Assembly (NCBI GenBank): GCA_012845835.1
Contig: JABAKD010000028.1
Coordinates: forward strand, 7,054,296-7,118,295
Reading direction: 5' to 3'
Source: Undaria pinnatifida
Taxonomy: Eukaryota > Sar > Phaeophyceae > Laminariales > Alariaceae
Length of the DNA: 64,000 nucleotides
This document shows, piece after piece, positions 1-13,900 of this stretch. A program made the translations under genes and the position numbers. Below the pieces are notes generated by a model, which was given only the letters and a program-made list of their open reading frames with translations, ran no database searches and was not told the DNA's origin. Every line of letters starts with the position of its first letter. Positions within the stretch are counted from its first letter, which is position 1.

Positions 1-3000
1 CTTCGTGCATTTACCATGCGCTAAAAAGTAAATTCCGAAAAAAACAAAATATGCTCGAAACAAACGCTGTCATACTAGGCGGCAATTCCAACCTTGGGGA
101 GAGGCAAGAAAAGGTTTGTCCCCAAAAACCGCAACCCCTATCGCGGGATGGCTCCAATACAGTCGTACTGGTTGGTGGTGGTCTCTCCACAGGACGCATG
201 CTACAGTAGAGGTGGCACTTTGGTGTGAAATCGTTTCTGAACGACGGGGCTCCTCAATTAACCCAAAATTGTTTTAGAAATACAAACTGATCTTTTGCCT
301 GATAATTTCTCGTTGTGTAGTCTATACCTAGGCCACGCGGGGTTTTTTATTCCACCGTGTTACTCGTAGCAGTTTTAGTTTTGATCCCAATCAGTTTTTT
401 TTTTCGGGGGGGGGTTAATAAGAACATGTCTTAACCTCCTAAAGTGAGGGGTAGTATTAAGAAAAAATGCGCCTCTATCGCAGCACGCGCGTCACAGCGC
501 CGGTTTACAAGTGCCGGTTGCCCGCTATATCATGATAGTTGGTGCCTGCGAAATCGCTTCACACAGACCGAAACAACCAGTAGTGTGGCAGTGTGCGGAG
601 TGATCCCGGTTGTCACTTTAATTTCGGTAACTCCCTCTATTATAGTGCACATGCATACCACTGCTGCTGCGTAGTACTAAACTGAATGCCCCAGTGTCAA
701 CTGGGATCTTTGTGGTAGAAATTTCGTGTCTGGGTTGCTTGTTGTCTCGCTGACTTTCTGACCCTCCCTCACTCCGGTAGCCCACACGATTGACGACCTA
801 CGACTATATTTATCTCCGCGCCATCCGAAGCGACAAATTATGCCGATACCGCGACGGAAACCGACAGCTGTGACACACTATAAGCGGCTTGCCCTGCATA
901 CACTCTTCTCACACACAGCAAAAATCGGTGGCACTCCGACTCCGAATCAGCTTTTCTTTAATGCGCTGGACACACAAGTCATCGCACACAACAGACGGTC
1001 TTGACGGTGACTCACGACCTACGATTGTCGTAGTTTCCCGAAGCATACAAAGCGGTCGACGACCATACCGTGACGGAAACCGATTGATTACTGACCCGCC
1101 CACACAGCACATGATCTGCGCGAACTCTCAGCTTACCGGGCGTGCGTGAACCCACCCACACAGACGCGAACAAACAAGCGACACTCGCACTCTTGGCTTC
1201 ATTCTTGGGTGTCCCAGTACATGCTCGCGACCGGAATCTGCTTTCTGGTGGGGGATAAAGCGACCGCCCCCGCCCCCCCCGACATGTGCAATTTTCGCCA
1301 TTCCCAGTTGTTGCCTTACGATAATACCCCCTCACAATTTTTGGTCATTTGAGATGTTATCCTACGATAATACCCCCCCCCCCCCCCTCCCCCCAGCCTG
1401 TGCGATACACGCATTTTTGACATTGCTCAGTTATCGCACTATGGTTTTCCCACCGCTACGTTCATTTGCATCACTAGCGGCACTGTACCCGCGTACGGCA
1501 TGCAGTGCGTAATATGCACTGTACGTCTATTTGCACGTTTCCCTCGATCCCGAATTCAAAACAATAGCAGGTAGCAAATTGCAGGTCCTAGGAGGGAAAG
1601 CCACTGGCCTATGTCTTTCCTGAGACACGTATGTAGTTGAAATTCACGCCCGGCGACGTATCGTGCAGCCTTCAACCCGAGGGTGTGTGCATCCATGTAG
1701 TCTCAACCTCCTCCGAGCTTTCCCTGACGCCACGAGCCACCCCACATCCACAATGCCACTTCTGCGGCCACCTCATTATCTGGACACAACGTTCCAGGAC
1801 ATTACCATGGGCCTGTGTGCGACTACCACCCGTCACGTGCGGCTCATGTACAGTATGCGCCGAAACGGACGTAGGGCGTTCGGTATCCTGGACAGCTGAG
1901 CGAACTCCGAGCAGTCGCGTCGTACGCCAACGCCACTGCTACAGCCTGGCGCGTCTCAGGTACACTACTACTAAATACCAAAGCATACGACAGTTCATAC
2001 CAGTGATATGTGTACTTTGATGATGCGCGTCATCACACCTGGCGCATACACGGGCATCTAAACTTGTGTATATCTACCCCCCCCCCCCCCTCTCCCCTCC
2101 ATCATAATGAAAAAGCAGATCATTTGCTGGTGACCTCCCTCCCCCCCTCCACCCCCCCTCCCACCCCCCACCCCCACCCCCTACCCCCCCCCACCCCCTC
2201 CCCTTCCCCCGTCCCTCTTTCCCTCTCTTCCTGTATCCCTGCCTTCTTCGCCACGGCAATTTATACTAGCACAAAATTCCGGCTCGCCCTCAGTCTGGGC
2301 TCTCGTTGCCCCTTAGATTTTCGAGGGCGGCTGTTCTCCGAAGTTCAGAGGGCGGAATGAAAATCTCTTGCCATTCTTAACCTACGACACCCTGGTACCC
2401 GGCACTTAGTCTACGCTCTTGACAACAGCACACGTACATAAAAAAAATGCGTGTATTAAATACCAATCTGATCGGAAAGATAACGAACGTTTAGGGTAAT
2501 TCATGTTACCGGCATGGAAAAAGATACAACCATCATCAGCCTGGGCGCCGCATCGTCAACTGAAAAACTGAGGGATTTTTTTGCTGTATCCCCCCCCAAG
2601 AAAAACGCCATCACATCTTGGTAGTGGGGAGGGTTGCTCGGTAGAGGGTGGTAACACATCAACTCTACGTGAGAGAGATACCTTGGAATGTGTTTTCGTC
2701 CGAGTTTGCGCGAACCCCCCCCGGCCAACGACGATGATTTTCGTTTGTTAATGGTCACTTTTACTTTCCAGCTCAACCCATAAGAGGCTTTACCGTCAGC
2801 GACCTTCTGGACGAGCCATGGTCACAGGTGCCTTCTCTTCTCCCCCTCCCCCGGTATGTGCCTTCTTTTTTATCGCTCAAAGGGTTCGGCATTTTCATTT
2901 TTCAGCTTTTTATGCTCGTCGATTTTAGTCGAATTTCCCATTTTTCAGCTTACTACGCTCGTCGATTTTAATCGAATGTTGACGATTATAATGGTATCGG

Positions 3001-4647
3001 TAGCGTGTCAAAAAGAGAAAAAAAAAGATAAAAAACATCATGTTACATCCGTCAACGCACACAAACCGACCACCCAACTCCGTGATAATACGTAAATCGC
3101 CTTTCCAGTTCAACCCGTTCTACTGTTGGTACACCGTAAAAGCAAGCGCCGGCGATATGCGGAATCTTCCAACACCTTATACAATCACGGAGGTTAATAC
3201 AACTATACGTTCACATCACAGCCGAATACGTTATGTCTTCTGCAAATGAACGTAGCGCTCCGGAGAACCCCGGTCGCAAGCAACCTAGGCTCAGTTATCC
3301 AAGTTCGCCCCCATGTGTTCATCCTCTTCACACTCCACACCATGCTGCGTTGTCGCGGTGGGCGGCGTTACTTTCCCTGAACGCACACCCCTCAATTGCA
3401 TCCGCTGAAAATATCCTATTAATAGCGCCAAGGACAACTAGCGCGCTGAATCGTGTAGATACGCTTCTTCTATCCCATTTGGGCTCATATAAAACCACCC
3501 AGTAACACGACGAGTGAGACCTTACTAAGCAAATTAGGAGGAGCCTGTTGCCGAACACGTATCACCATGCTGCTCTGCGCGCACATGGCACAGCTCCTTA
3601 TATTGCAACTCGGACACACACCCCACCTTGGGGGCTCGGGTTGGATGACAAGGCAGATGCCGTAATCGGCCATTTTTTCGATGATGTTTTCCTTCCCAAG
3701 CCCAAGTTAACATTACAGCCGTCACGCGGGAGATATCCTTCAGGCGCGGAAAAAAACCCTTGGATCCCAGCCAACAACGAAGAAAATGAAACCCCTTGCC
3801 GGGTGTACCGAGCAAAGAGATGTACAATGCCAGAAACATAACAAACTCAAGCATACAGGTGTACAACGTAAAGAAACAAGCCCCATCTAAACGTGTACCT
3901 CTCGACACGGCTCTCGTTCCCATCCTCGGCCGTCGTTCTGCTAAACGCCTGAGCAGGTCGGAGCCCGACCACACCACTGAACATCGCTGCCCCTTTCTTC
4001 GGGCGTCCGATCCGGCAGAAGCTCACCATATTCACACAACAAACAGTAGTCGGGCCTAGTCAGGCTATAGTTCCGTTCGAACCCTTGGTAGCACGAAGCT
4101 GCCCCCTCTGACTCGTAAGCATCGTGCATCCTACCTGGCGCGAGGAGGATTCCACGACCCCCGATGAGCCCGCCTGGCCTCTGCAGGACCTCATTTGCCT
4201 CGACCGGTCACCCACTAGGCCTAATTTCGAAGACAACACCAGGATGGTATCAATACAACACCACGCGACCCACGGCCGTTTGGAGGTAGATGCTTACGCA
4301 AGCATTCGTTTCTCCCCCCCTCGTTTTGTTGGCCACCGATGACTCCCTTTAGGCGAGCTCGAGCGTCCTACGGGTATCGATCACCGCTGAGCGGGCCCTT
4401 CATGCACGCCATGGCTGTGGAGGCAAGTTTGTACCCACTCGAGCCACCCTCTCCCAACGTTTTTATAGCGACAGAGAACGAGAACAACGGTGCAGGCTCG
4501 CCGGCACTTTGAGGACCTCACGCGGACGTTCGTTTTCGTCCAACCGCTGCTCGTGCACCCCGAGACCAACCGGTCCATGCTATACATCCCAAGTATCGGA
4601 TGCGCTACTCCTGTAGCTGTGTCCCGGTAACTTGGTGGCATGCAGTG
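1..4647. other. Region with no supported gene (3' flank of the F-box gene)
   Basis: No ORF here shows a recognisable domain or exon-like borders. It contains C-tracts at about 1372-1390 and 2078-2210 and a degenerate duplication in which blocks at about 780-900 and 1010-1140 share a CGACCTACGA start and a GACGGAAACCGA end. The 3' UTR and polyadenylation site of the minus-strand gene should lie just below 4648, but no clear signal was identified. Confidence 0.5.
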
Positions 4648-4908
4648 TCACGCCGAGCCGGGGACGACCCAGCAGTTTCCCCCCCTCGCCAACGCCGCCA
4701 TTTTCTCTGCTTCCGGGTCGTTCCCCCACCACGCCAACCACAGGAGCGCGGGTAGGGAAGGGGGTTTGAGTAACGTCAGCCGGGCCGGCTGCATCCGATG
4801 GCAGCATCTCAGATCCAAGACGCTTAGGGTGGCCTTGCCACAGGCCGAGCGGATGATGGAGACCAAGGTCGATCGCGTGAGCAAACCGCACCCTGATAAT
4901 CGTAGTTC
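4648..4908 (-). CDS. F-box/LRR gene exon 8 (C-terminus)
   Basis: Terminal exon after a CGCGCAG acceptor. It codes ELRLSGCGLLTRS, LSVLDLRCCHRM and LPALLWLAWWGN, then ends CWVVPGSA and TGA. The last LRRs degenerate before the stop, as is usual for a C-terminal cap. No credible donor lies before the stop. Confidence 0.75.
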   Translation of the reverse strand, partial: ELRLSGCGLLTRSTLVSIIRSACGKATLSVLDLRCCHRMQPARLTLLKPPSLPALLWLAWWGNDPEAEKMAALARGGNCWVVPGSA

Positions 4909-7900
4909 CTGCGCGGCAGTTCGGATGGGGTTGAGTGCGGGAGGGCCGGCGTGCGGGTGCACGGGTCGGTGGGTGGGGGGGTGGGCGGGATCAGCCGAGG
5001 AGGAAATTGGGGGAGGGGGGGGGGGGCGGGTGGGCAGGAATAGGGGAGGGAGGAATGGAGGACAGGGGGCGGGGGTCGGAGAAGGGGGATTGGAGGTTGG
5101 GGAATGGGGGTTGGGGATTGGGGGTTGGGGTTGGGGGCTGTATTGGTTTATACTATCGCGCTGCGCCGCCGGGTCGCGCGAGCTGGTGGGCGACAAGCAG
5201 CACCGCGGGTATAGCGGGGGTGCAGGGTAGATACAACGGCCACGCAAACAGTGGGAAGACTACGTCGATCGGATTGCGCATTGCCTTTTTCCCAGGCGGC
5301 GGGCAATGCACGCTCTACCCCCTCTCTTTCGTAACACACCCACACATGCACAGACTGTACGAGGAACCCCCGGCAGCCGTTTCGCTCCCACCTGCAGGCG
5401 AGGCATGCCCTCGAGCAAGGCCCGCACGTGCCCGTCTTCTAGGGCGGAGAGTCCAGTCACATCCGCCGCTCGCGTGTGGCTGCCGAGTCTGCCCGAACGA
5501 AGCAGCGCGATCACGCCGGATCCCTGCACGCCGCGACAGCCCGAAAGTGACAGTTTCCTGAGTCGCTGCTTCGACTGCTGTGGAAGACTGTGCGGTGTGG
5601 CTTGTGGGGTGGCATGCTGTGGTGGGGGAGGAGACTCTGAAGGAGGTAAGGGAGCGCGCTGGCACCTGGCCGCGGCGTTTAAATTGCCTGCCGCAGACTG
5701 CACCCGTTGTTTCCGCGGGTGTGGAGTCTTGCCACTAAAACCACCACCGGCCGGCGGTTGTGTCAGTTTCTTTCGAGCATTGGTTCCCCCCCCCTCTTCC
5801 GGTTCCTCCTCGTCTTGCCGGTGCTGCTGGTGCTGCTGGTACTGTTGGTTCTGATGGTGCTGGCGAGTTGGCGTCGGCACACTCGTCGACTTCAGTGACA
5901 ACGGCAGTTGTTGCCGCGACTGTTGCTGGCTATCACCGTGGATAGAGGCGTCATCGTCATCGCGCGGCGGGCGCAGCGGAGTGTCTACCGGCTCACTATC
6001 GCTGTCCCCCGTAATCGCCTCGCACGCCGCGATCAGGCCTTCGTTCGTGAAGGGACACTTGCACAGTACCTGCGGGGTAACCCGCGAAAGAAAGGGTAAG
6101 ATGAGCACTGCCTGCATGGAGGTCGCGGAATCACGGCAAAAAAAAATGGAATTGGGCAACGAGCACGACGACGTATCCCTGTGTTCGTTTTGTACTGCAC
6201 TGCTACAACCTGGACCTAATTGCACTGCACTACTCTGCAGCGTACAGTTGAAGGCGCCCCCTCGGGCGATTCAGCCAGGCATCTACAACCACGCCATTAG
6301 CGCTCACGGTTCAAAATATCTTGCCTTTTTGATGTGATGCCAACCACGCGCTCAGCGCTCACGGTACAAAATATTTGCCTATTTGATGCACTACCATCCA
6401 ACGCGCCATACAATACCATACAAGGTGGCACCCAAGAGCGGCGGCATGGAGTACTCAACTTCCACCCAAGAGCAGCAACTATCCGCCATGACTTTCCCAT
6501 CCCACCGACGCGATGCCGCGCCGAGTCGCCCCCCCCTAACCCCCTTCATCCTTCTCCCCGCCCACCCCCCCCCAGATTGACACCGCTGTAGATCTCATTA
6601 TTAGAATCTCACAAGGTCGTGGAGGCCCGGAAGCGCGAGGACGGACGTAAGCACCTCGTCCGTCACACAGCAGTACGACAGATCTAACGACTCCAAGCAA
6701 GGACCGCAGGCGCTGCCGTATGGTCGCATGCACAGAAAAACGGACAAGCCGACCGGCGGTGTCGAAGAAGTATGGCGTGGCGCGATGCGGCGAGGACAAG
6801 AGAAAGGGAGCGGTACGCGGGAGGAGTTGGGGAACAAGGGACGTGTAGAAGGCAAGGGTCAGGGGAGAGGGGGTGCCATGAGAGCGTTTACACTATATCC
6901 ACTTGAGGTTTCTCTTAGACATCGGTTTACGCATAGTCGAGGGGCTCGGGGGCCTTGCCCCCCCCCCCCACCCCCCTCGCAAAAGGTGGCGGAATTCGTT
7001 TCACCAGAGGTCCTTCGTATGATGCAGCTCACCGTTCATTCGACTGCCCAAACACTTCACGGTGATTCGCGCTTCGTGCACGCAATGCCTGCCTGGTCGG
7101 TTATAACCCGATGTGCTCTTTTTCACCGGCTTTGACGGCGTGCGAGGGCCCATGGTCGTCCGGACTACAGACATGCATGATACGATGGTTACCCCCCCCC
7201 CGCCCCCCCCCCCCCCCCCCTAATCCACCCATCTTCACCATTGCCAGCCGAGTGCAGTGTATTGCAACGGCATTCCTAATGGCACGGAAAGCAAGGAAGA
7301 GCAGGCGACTCAAGCAAACATCAACACGTCAGCCGCCGATCGGAGTAATCGAAATAAAATGAAGGCGACAAAAAAGCATTTCACGTTCGTGTGAAGCGGA
7401 GCAGGGGAGTGTCGGCGTCATGAGAACTGAACCCGATCCAACAATGCCACCTGGCTGGGGAAGATTTTCCATATAACCAATCGCGATACCCGGGCTAGGG
7501 TGGGCTAGGGCGGGGGATTCCTCTTTGAGGTCTCGCGCGGATAGCTTAACCCTCTTTATGTGGGATATTAAGTATCTCTGATGTTTTTGAAGATTCGGGA
7601 TATCGACCGCCGCCATGGAGCAATTTGAGAAATGCTGCGCCAACGCCAACAAAAACAAAAAAGGAATTTGCTTTTGAGCGAGGCATAGAGGTACCTATTC
7701 GAGCGACGACATCGTCTATACTCGGTCGTAAGACTTGTGGGTGTAATAATGTGTATCATACTTTTAACAATATGTCTAGTATTATAACACCGTAGCCGTT
7801 GATCTTGACGACGTCTTGAACAATCCCTTCCCTTGGGCAAGATTTGCACAGCTCCAATCTTATGGGCTACCTACCAGGTATATCTTGGCAAGAAACACAG

Positions 7901-10900
7901 CAATCCTTTTGACGCATGCTACCAATACTTGCAGTACTACTAATACAGTAAGAGTTATGGGTAGAATAACAAGTACAATGCTATAACACCGCAGCCTTGG
8001 TCTTGACGTCATGAAAAAAATCCTTTCCTTTGGGCAAGATTCGCCCAGCTCCAATCTTATGGGCTGCATATCTTGGCAAGAACCGCGGCAATCCTTTAGA
8101 CGCATGCTACCAATACTTGCAGTACTACTAATACAGCAAGTGAGAGTTATGGGTAGAACAAGTACAATGCTATAACACCGCAGCCTTGGTCTTGACGTCT
8201 TGAAAAAATCCCCTTCTTTTAGGCAAGATTTGCACAGCTCCAATCTTATGGGCTGTATATGTTGGCAAGAACCACGGCAATCCTTTTGACGCATGCTAAA
8301 TAGTACTACTAACACAGTAAGTAAGAGTTATGGGTATAGCAACAAGTACAATGCTATAACACCGCACCCTTGGTCTTGAAAAAAAAATCCCCTTCCTTTG
8401 AGCAAGATTCGCACAGCTCCAATCTTATGGGCTGTATATCTTAGCAAGAAACACGGCGGCAATCCTTTTGATACATGCTACCAATACCGCTACTAACACA
8501 GTAGTACGGTAGGGGCGCACCTAATCCCCCCCCCCCCCCATAAGCACAAAAAAATGAGAAAAAAAATGAAAGTGCAAGTCGGTTAACAACTCCATGGCCT
8601 GAGTATACCATGGGAAATCCTGCAAAACAAGGACGCAAGTTTCCGACGAAACTGGGCTCAGGAGCCCGGTAACCAGATACCGTGGGTAACCCGCCCAGGA
8701 TAAAGAGCGTTTGGGACTTGACCCATTTAGAGCCCCCAAACCCCTCCCTACACTAAATCCAAGCAATTTGTCCCCAAAATCGACTCTCCAGTTGTAAAGG
8801 GGTGAAACCGGCATGTCTCGCCTATACTAAAGCTAAGTATTGCCCACTACGGATAAGAGCAACGCGTAGTTAAGAGCGCTTGTTTTGGCTTGCCACGGGG
8901 CGCTCTTCAAATCGAGGTACCCAGTATTGTAGCGAGTTTACTCCAAAGATGCTACGCCTATCCTAGCACGGGCCTTTTCTCCTTACCGCCCATGACAGAT
9001 AGGCTGCTGCAGCAGTAGCGCCCTCCGCTATGCTAACAAACGCACCAGTACGGGGGGGGGGGGGGGGGGGCGAAGACGTTTGTGTTGTTCAAAAAAGTAA
9101 ATGATAAACCTGCATAAAAAAAGCGGCAGGTGTAGCACGCAGCTTGCAAATACTAGTATCGACTCTCTTAAATTTATCGAACTCACAGCAGAAGTATTCA
9201 AAGTATATTACCGTGGCATTTGCCGGAAGCGGGTCGACTCTCGGAGGAATCAAAAAGAAACAACATAGAGTCACGCTATGGCGCGTCTCTGGCAGAACAC
9301 CGACGAGGTTTTACATCGTGTGCGGGGGAAAAAAACGATCAGTTGATTGTGTGTTTGTATAGCACTACCCACTAGACCATTCAGTGACTCAATAAGGCCA
9401 ATACCAAGTATCTAGTGGGCGGAGCTATATAACAACACGGAAGAAAGAGAGAAGCAACTTGTTGTTATTCCCTTAATCCTGATGGCATCTGGGCCGGAAG
9501 GCCCTTCCCGTCGGATAATGATCCCGAACGCAAAACGCCATCGTAACAATACAAAAACGGGCCAATTACCCATTTTGGGGGGAAGTTACCGGCCGTTCCA
9601 AGGCCGTGCCACAACAACAGGGTGGCTGAATGGTCTACTGGACAGTGATACAGGCTTATCTATCCAGTGGATGGGGTTATAAAACTAACATCGCTTGGCA
9701 GGCGGGCCCGGCCGGGTTAGGGCTCGAATCGCGAAGGCTGGGTGGTCTAGTGGACAGTGCTATAGGTTTGTCTATGAATAGTGCATGTTGTAACAATCCG
9801 TTGTAGCCACAAAATTAGGTGTACCACGATACTTGCATGAGTATCGACCTTAAATTTATGGAACTCACAGCTGACGTGTTTAGACAAAAAAACATCAAAA
9901 TAACGAACAGAATGCTTGGCGGGCGGGCGGGCAGGCGGGCGGGCGGGGGCGCGCGCGGGTCTCACCGAGAAAGGGCCTTGATCGCTTCCGGGGTGACAGC
10001 CTTGCTGCGAGCGAGGCTGATCGAGGTGAGGGAGAACATGGTGGTGAGGCGGCGGAATGACTGCGCCGTGTCAACCAGCGGCTGGAAGAACACCTCTCCC
10101 GTAAACTGCTCGCAACCTGTCACGTCATGCCGCGCGGCGTGAAGATTATATAGGGTTAGTAGCGTTCGCGACGCTGCTCGCCAAGTCAACCCGTCATAAC
10201 CGCAGAAAAGCATGCCTCACGAATTGCGAGTGGATTGTTCCCAAAGTCATGGGTGCGCTTCCAAAGGGAATAACATGCAGCTACTGCAAAGAAGTGGCGG
10301 CCGCCTTGGGTACTGTGCGCCCGATGTCGGATATCACGCTTCAATATATTATCGTACGCGTGTTGAAGACCATTGGCTTAGGTTCCACCGCATTATCTTG
10401 GGTTGCACCGCATCTCTTTCGCGTACCGTATCTACCGAGATACCCGATACCCGCGAGTACAGAGTTCGACGTCGAAAATGTAGCTCAGTTCCAGCCCTTG
10501 CACCCATCCCCGCTGGCAGCTACAAGCACGTATCACACAAACCAAACTATATTGGCACCCGTTGGCGGCCAAGGTCGTCCAAGCTACCAGCCGAAATGGG
10601 GCAGTGCTTCCAAACACCGCAGAACGCTGTCCAAGGACGACGTACTACTGCCGCGCCTACTTGTCATGGCGGAAGCTTAACTCGCGTTCTCTGGCTGTCA
10701 TCCGTCCGTGCTTCCCGCTAGTGGGTAGGGTCAAATGAACAACTATCAGTTTGTTGACGGCAGTCAGCAAAACACAAAAACAAAACTACCAACCTCTACA
10801 TAAAAACGGCGGAGCATCAACGTCCATACGGCTTCTTCAGCTGTTGCTTCGTTTTTCGAAGTGCAGAGACGATCCGTGCGGCAGGCGCCTTTTCATTTCT

Positions 10901-13900
10901 TCTCGTCGACAAGTCAGTTTCGCGTAAGGTATAGAACTCCTCATATGAGGACCTTCAGTAGTGTTACGTGTACAGCCCTTTCCGCAGCATGCATCTACCG
11001 AGGATAACTCGCTTATGGGGTTGACACATCGTTTCCACTTGCTTGGGACATACCTGGACGCCGGTGCTTACCTTCGAGACTGAGCTGTCGGAGGTGGCGC
11101 TCGGGGTGGTCGAGGATAGCGGCGACCGTCAAGTCCGTCGCACGCGAAAGGCCGCACAGCGACAGCTGTTCGAGCCTTGCCAGCTTCGCCACCATGAACA
11201 CGAGGCCCAAGTTGCCACATCTGTACACACGATCGCACAGCCGTAGGAGCAGCAGACGAAACAGCAGCAACGAACGGCGGATTTGGAGGCGGGGGACGGA
11301 GGGGAGGGGTCTCTCACGTACAAGACTTGCAATTGAGCGCTTGGTGACAGTAGCAAACCGAGTTCTAAAAACCAAAGATCGTCAACAGCATGAGCACAAC
11401 AGCATCGCACGTTTCCTTTCACTGGACACGCGATTAATGGAACGATGGAGAAGGTCCAGGAGTCTCGACCTCCCCCCCTCCCCTCCCCTCCTTACCCTGC
11501 ACCTACCGTCTGAACTACCGCTTCCCTTGAGGAAGGTAGACTACTCTTGATCTCACCCTTTCAAGCGCTGGTGACCACTGTTAATGCCGAGGGACGTGAG
11601 CTGCTGGCACCTCGCCAGCGCCATCGGGCCGTCGTCGCTGAAGGCTGTCGGCTGCCCCCGCTTCTGCCTGAGGGAAACCTTCGTGCAAAAAAAAACAGCC
11701 GCCAGAAAAAAATATATTATTCTTATCGGAGGTATCTGGTGGTGCTTCTATTGCGGGCGAATGGCTGAAAAACGTTTAGTCCGTTGGCGTTACCTCGGCG
11801 GCTGTCGCTATGCTTCTTTCATCAAGAGTGGAGACATGGGTGCGCGCTCCCGGTCAGCGGCGTGGCTATGATGGCCAAATTTCCGTGGCAACCGAAGGGG
11901 CATGACGGCACGCTAGCGCAGAATGCCAACGGAGAACACGACCACGAAACGCGTTTGCTGTCAAGACTCGCTGAACGTCCTGCTGATGTACGTGTTGCCA
12001 AGCTATTTCCGTCATAGTGGCTGCAAGTTGAGGCATGCCCCCCCCTCGCCCATCCCAGCATTGTAGAAATAAAAGCGTCTACGGTCTTAAGTCGACTACG
12101 GCCATGCATGAAACGACTACCCCCCTCCCCCCCCCCCCCCCACCCGCCTACTTCCCGCCGCCGCCCCCGCCCATCCGCCCGCAGTCACGCATTGTAGAAG
12201 GACACTTCTAATAGCCATACGCCACTATTCCTTAGCTTTCGTCGTTAATCGGTCACCCGTGAGAGGTTCAAAATCTGTGCTGTGGAGATTATCGCTGCTA
12301 CCACCAGCCGCTCACCTCTCGAATGTTAGGACATCCCTCGGAAATGGCCAGGCACAACGCGTCCGTGATGTCGTCCACCACGAGGCTCAATCGCCTCAGG
12401 CCCGTAAGGGGTGGCCGCGGCCCCCCCGGGAAAGCGGCGCCGCCCTCCGACCGGAAGCACAGGGGGATCGGCCGCTTCTCCCCGCGTAAGACGGTCGCCG
12501 CCAGCTTCGAGCTTACCGTCGCGAGGCTAAGCTCCACGAGCCCGTCGTGGCTTTCTTCGGCTGGTTCTGATATCGCACCACCGTTACCACCACCGTCTCT
12601 ACTATAACCATCACCATCAACACCACCACCAACACCGACACCACGAGCACCACCAACACTACTACTACCAGCATCCCCACCGCCACCAACATCACCGCCG
12701 TAGCACATCCTCCCTGCGTCAATCGCAGCTCCGCTTCCTCCGGCCAGCGGAGGCCCCGCGCAATTTACGGCGTTCGCCTGAAAGCCCCGGGCGGTCGCCG
12801 CCGCAGATGAGCGGATATGGGGGTACTTGAAGAACGGGGTCAGCGCGCAAATGGGCAACTGGCCAGCCGAAACATTCGTGAGCGTCAGGCAGCGAAGGAC
12901 CGGCGCGCAAGCCTCCGCCAAGCGAGACCATTCCTCGAAGTGCTCCGGCGTCGGGTTGCCAAGCCCAACAGAGGGTCCGAAGCCGCAAAGGGTTAGGGAC
13001 CGCAGCGCTAGCGGGGGTTTCTCTCGCTGGGGTGCGCCTCGTGGCGCGCAAGGGGTTAGCGATGGTGGTTCCGGTTTGCCGCCGGTGGCAATATTTTCTT
13101 GCCACCTGTGTCTTCCGGGTGATGTTGCCGTTATTGTTGCCGTTGTTGTTGATGCTGCTGCTGTTGCTAAAGCTTTTGGTGCTAAAGCTGCTGCTGTTGT
13201 TGCTGCTGCTGCCGTTGCCGCTGCTGGAAACCGCGTCCCTTCGGAATGTTTTACCCCCCCAACCACCGATGATGGCAATGGTGGTGTCGGCGACAATGAT
13301 GCTAACGGCGATGGCAATCTAGTCGACGCGCATCCCACTGCAGAGGACACTAGCAGCTCTCGTAGCTGCTGCTGGTGTTGTTGCCACTGCCACTGCGGCT
13401 GCTCCAGCTGCTGCTGCTGTTGTCGCTGTTGCAGTTGTTGTTTCTGCTGTTGTCGTCGTCGTTTTTGTCGCCTTCGCCGCCGTGAGAGCAAGGTAACGCC
13501 AGCCGCGGGCATCGTCGTGGGCCCCGCTCCCGCCCCAGCGCAAGACCGCGCCCTCCTATCAACTCCGCCGTCTTCCTGTTCTTGAGGCCGCGCCGACCGC
13601 TTAATTGAGCCGTCTTGTTCTTGTTCTTGTTCTTGTTGTTCTTCATCCTCCTCCCCTTCCTTGTCGTCCCGCCCCCCACGGAGAGACTTCGTGAAGGAAA
13701 CACCCGGCACAGTCGGCGCCACCTCAGTCGATCCTATTGTATCGTCGTCGCTCGTAGGCGAAGACGATAAGGGTGAGGGTGGCGAGTAGCGGGAGCGATT
13801 GGCGAGCTCGGCCGCCCCAGCAGCCGAGTTAATGAGGAAGTCAATGCCGGACCAGCCGTAGCCGTTGCGGAGAGTTACGCCGGTTAGACCCGGCACGGCC

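Noticed and set aside
4935..5561. Plus-strand Gly/Arg-rich ORFs over the F-box gene
   Set aside because: They come from a G-rich simple repeat in intron 7 and from antisense of exon 7; no domain is visible.
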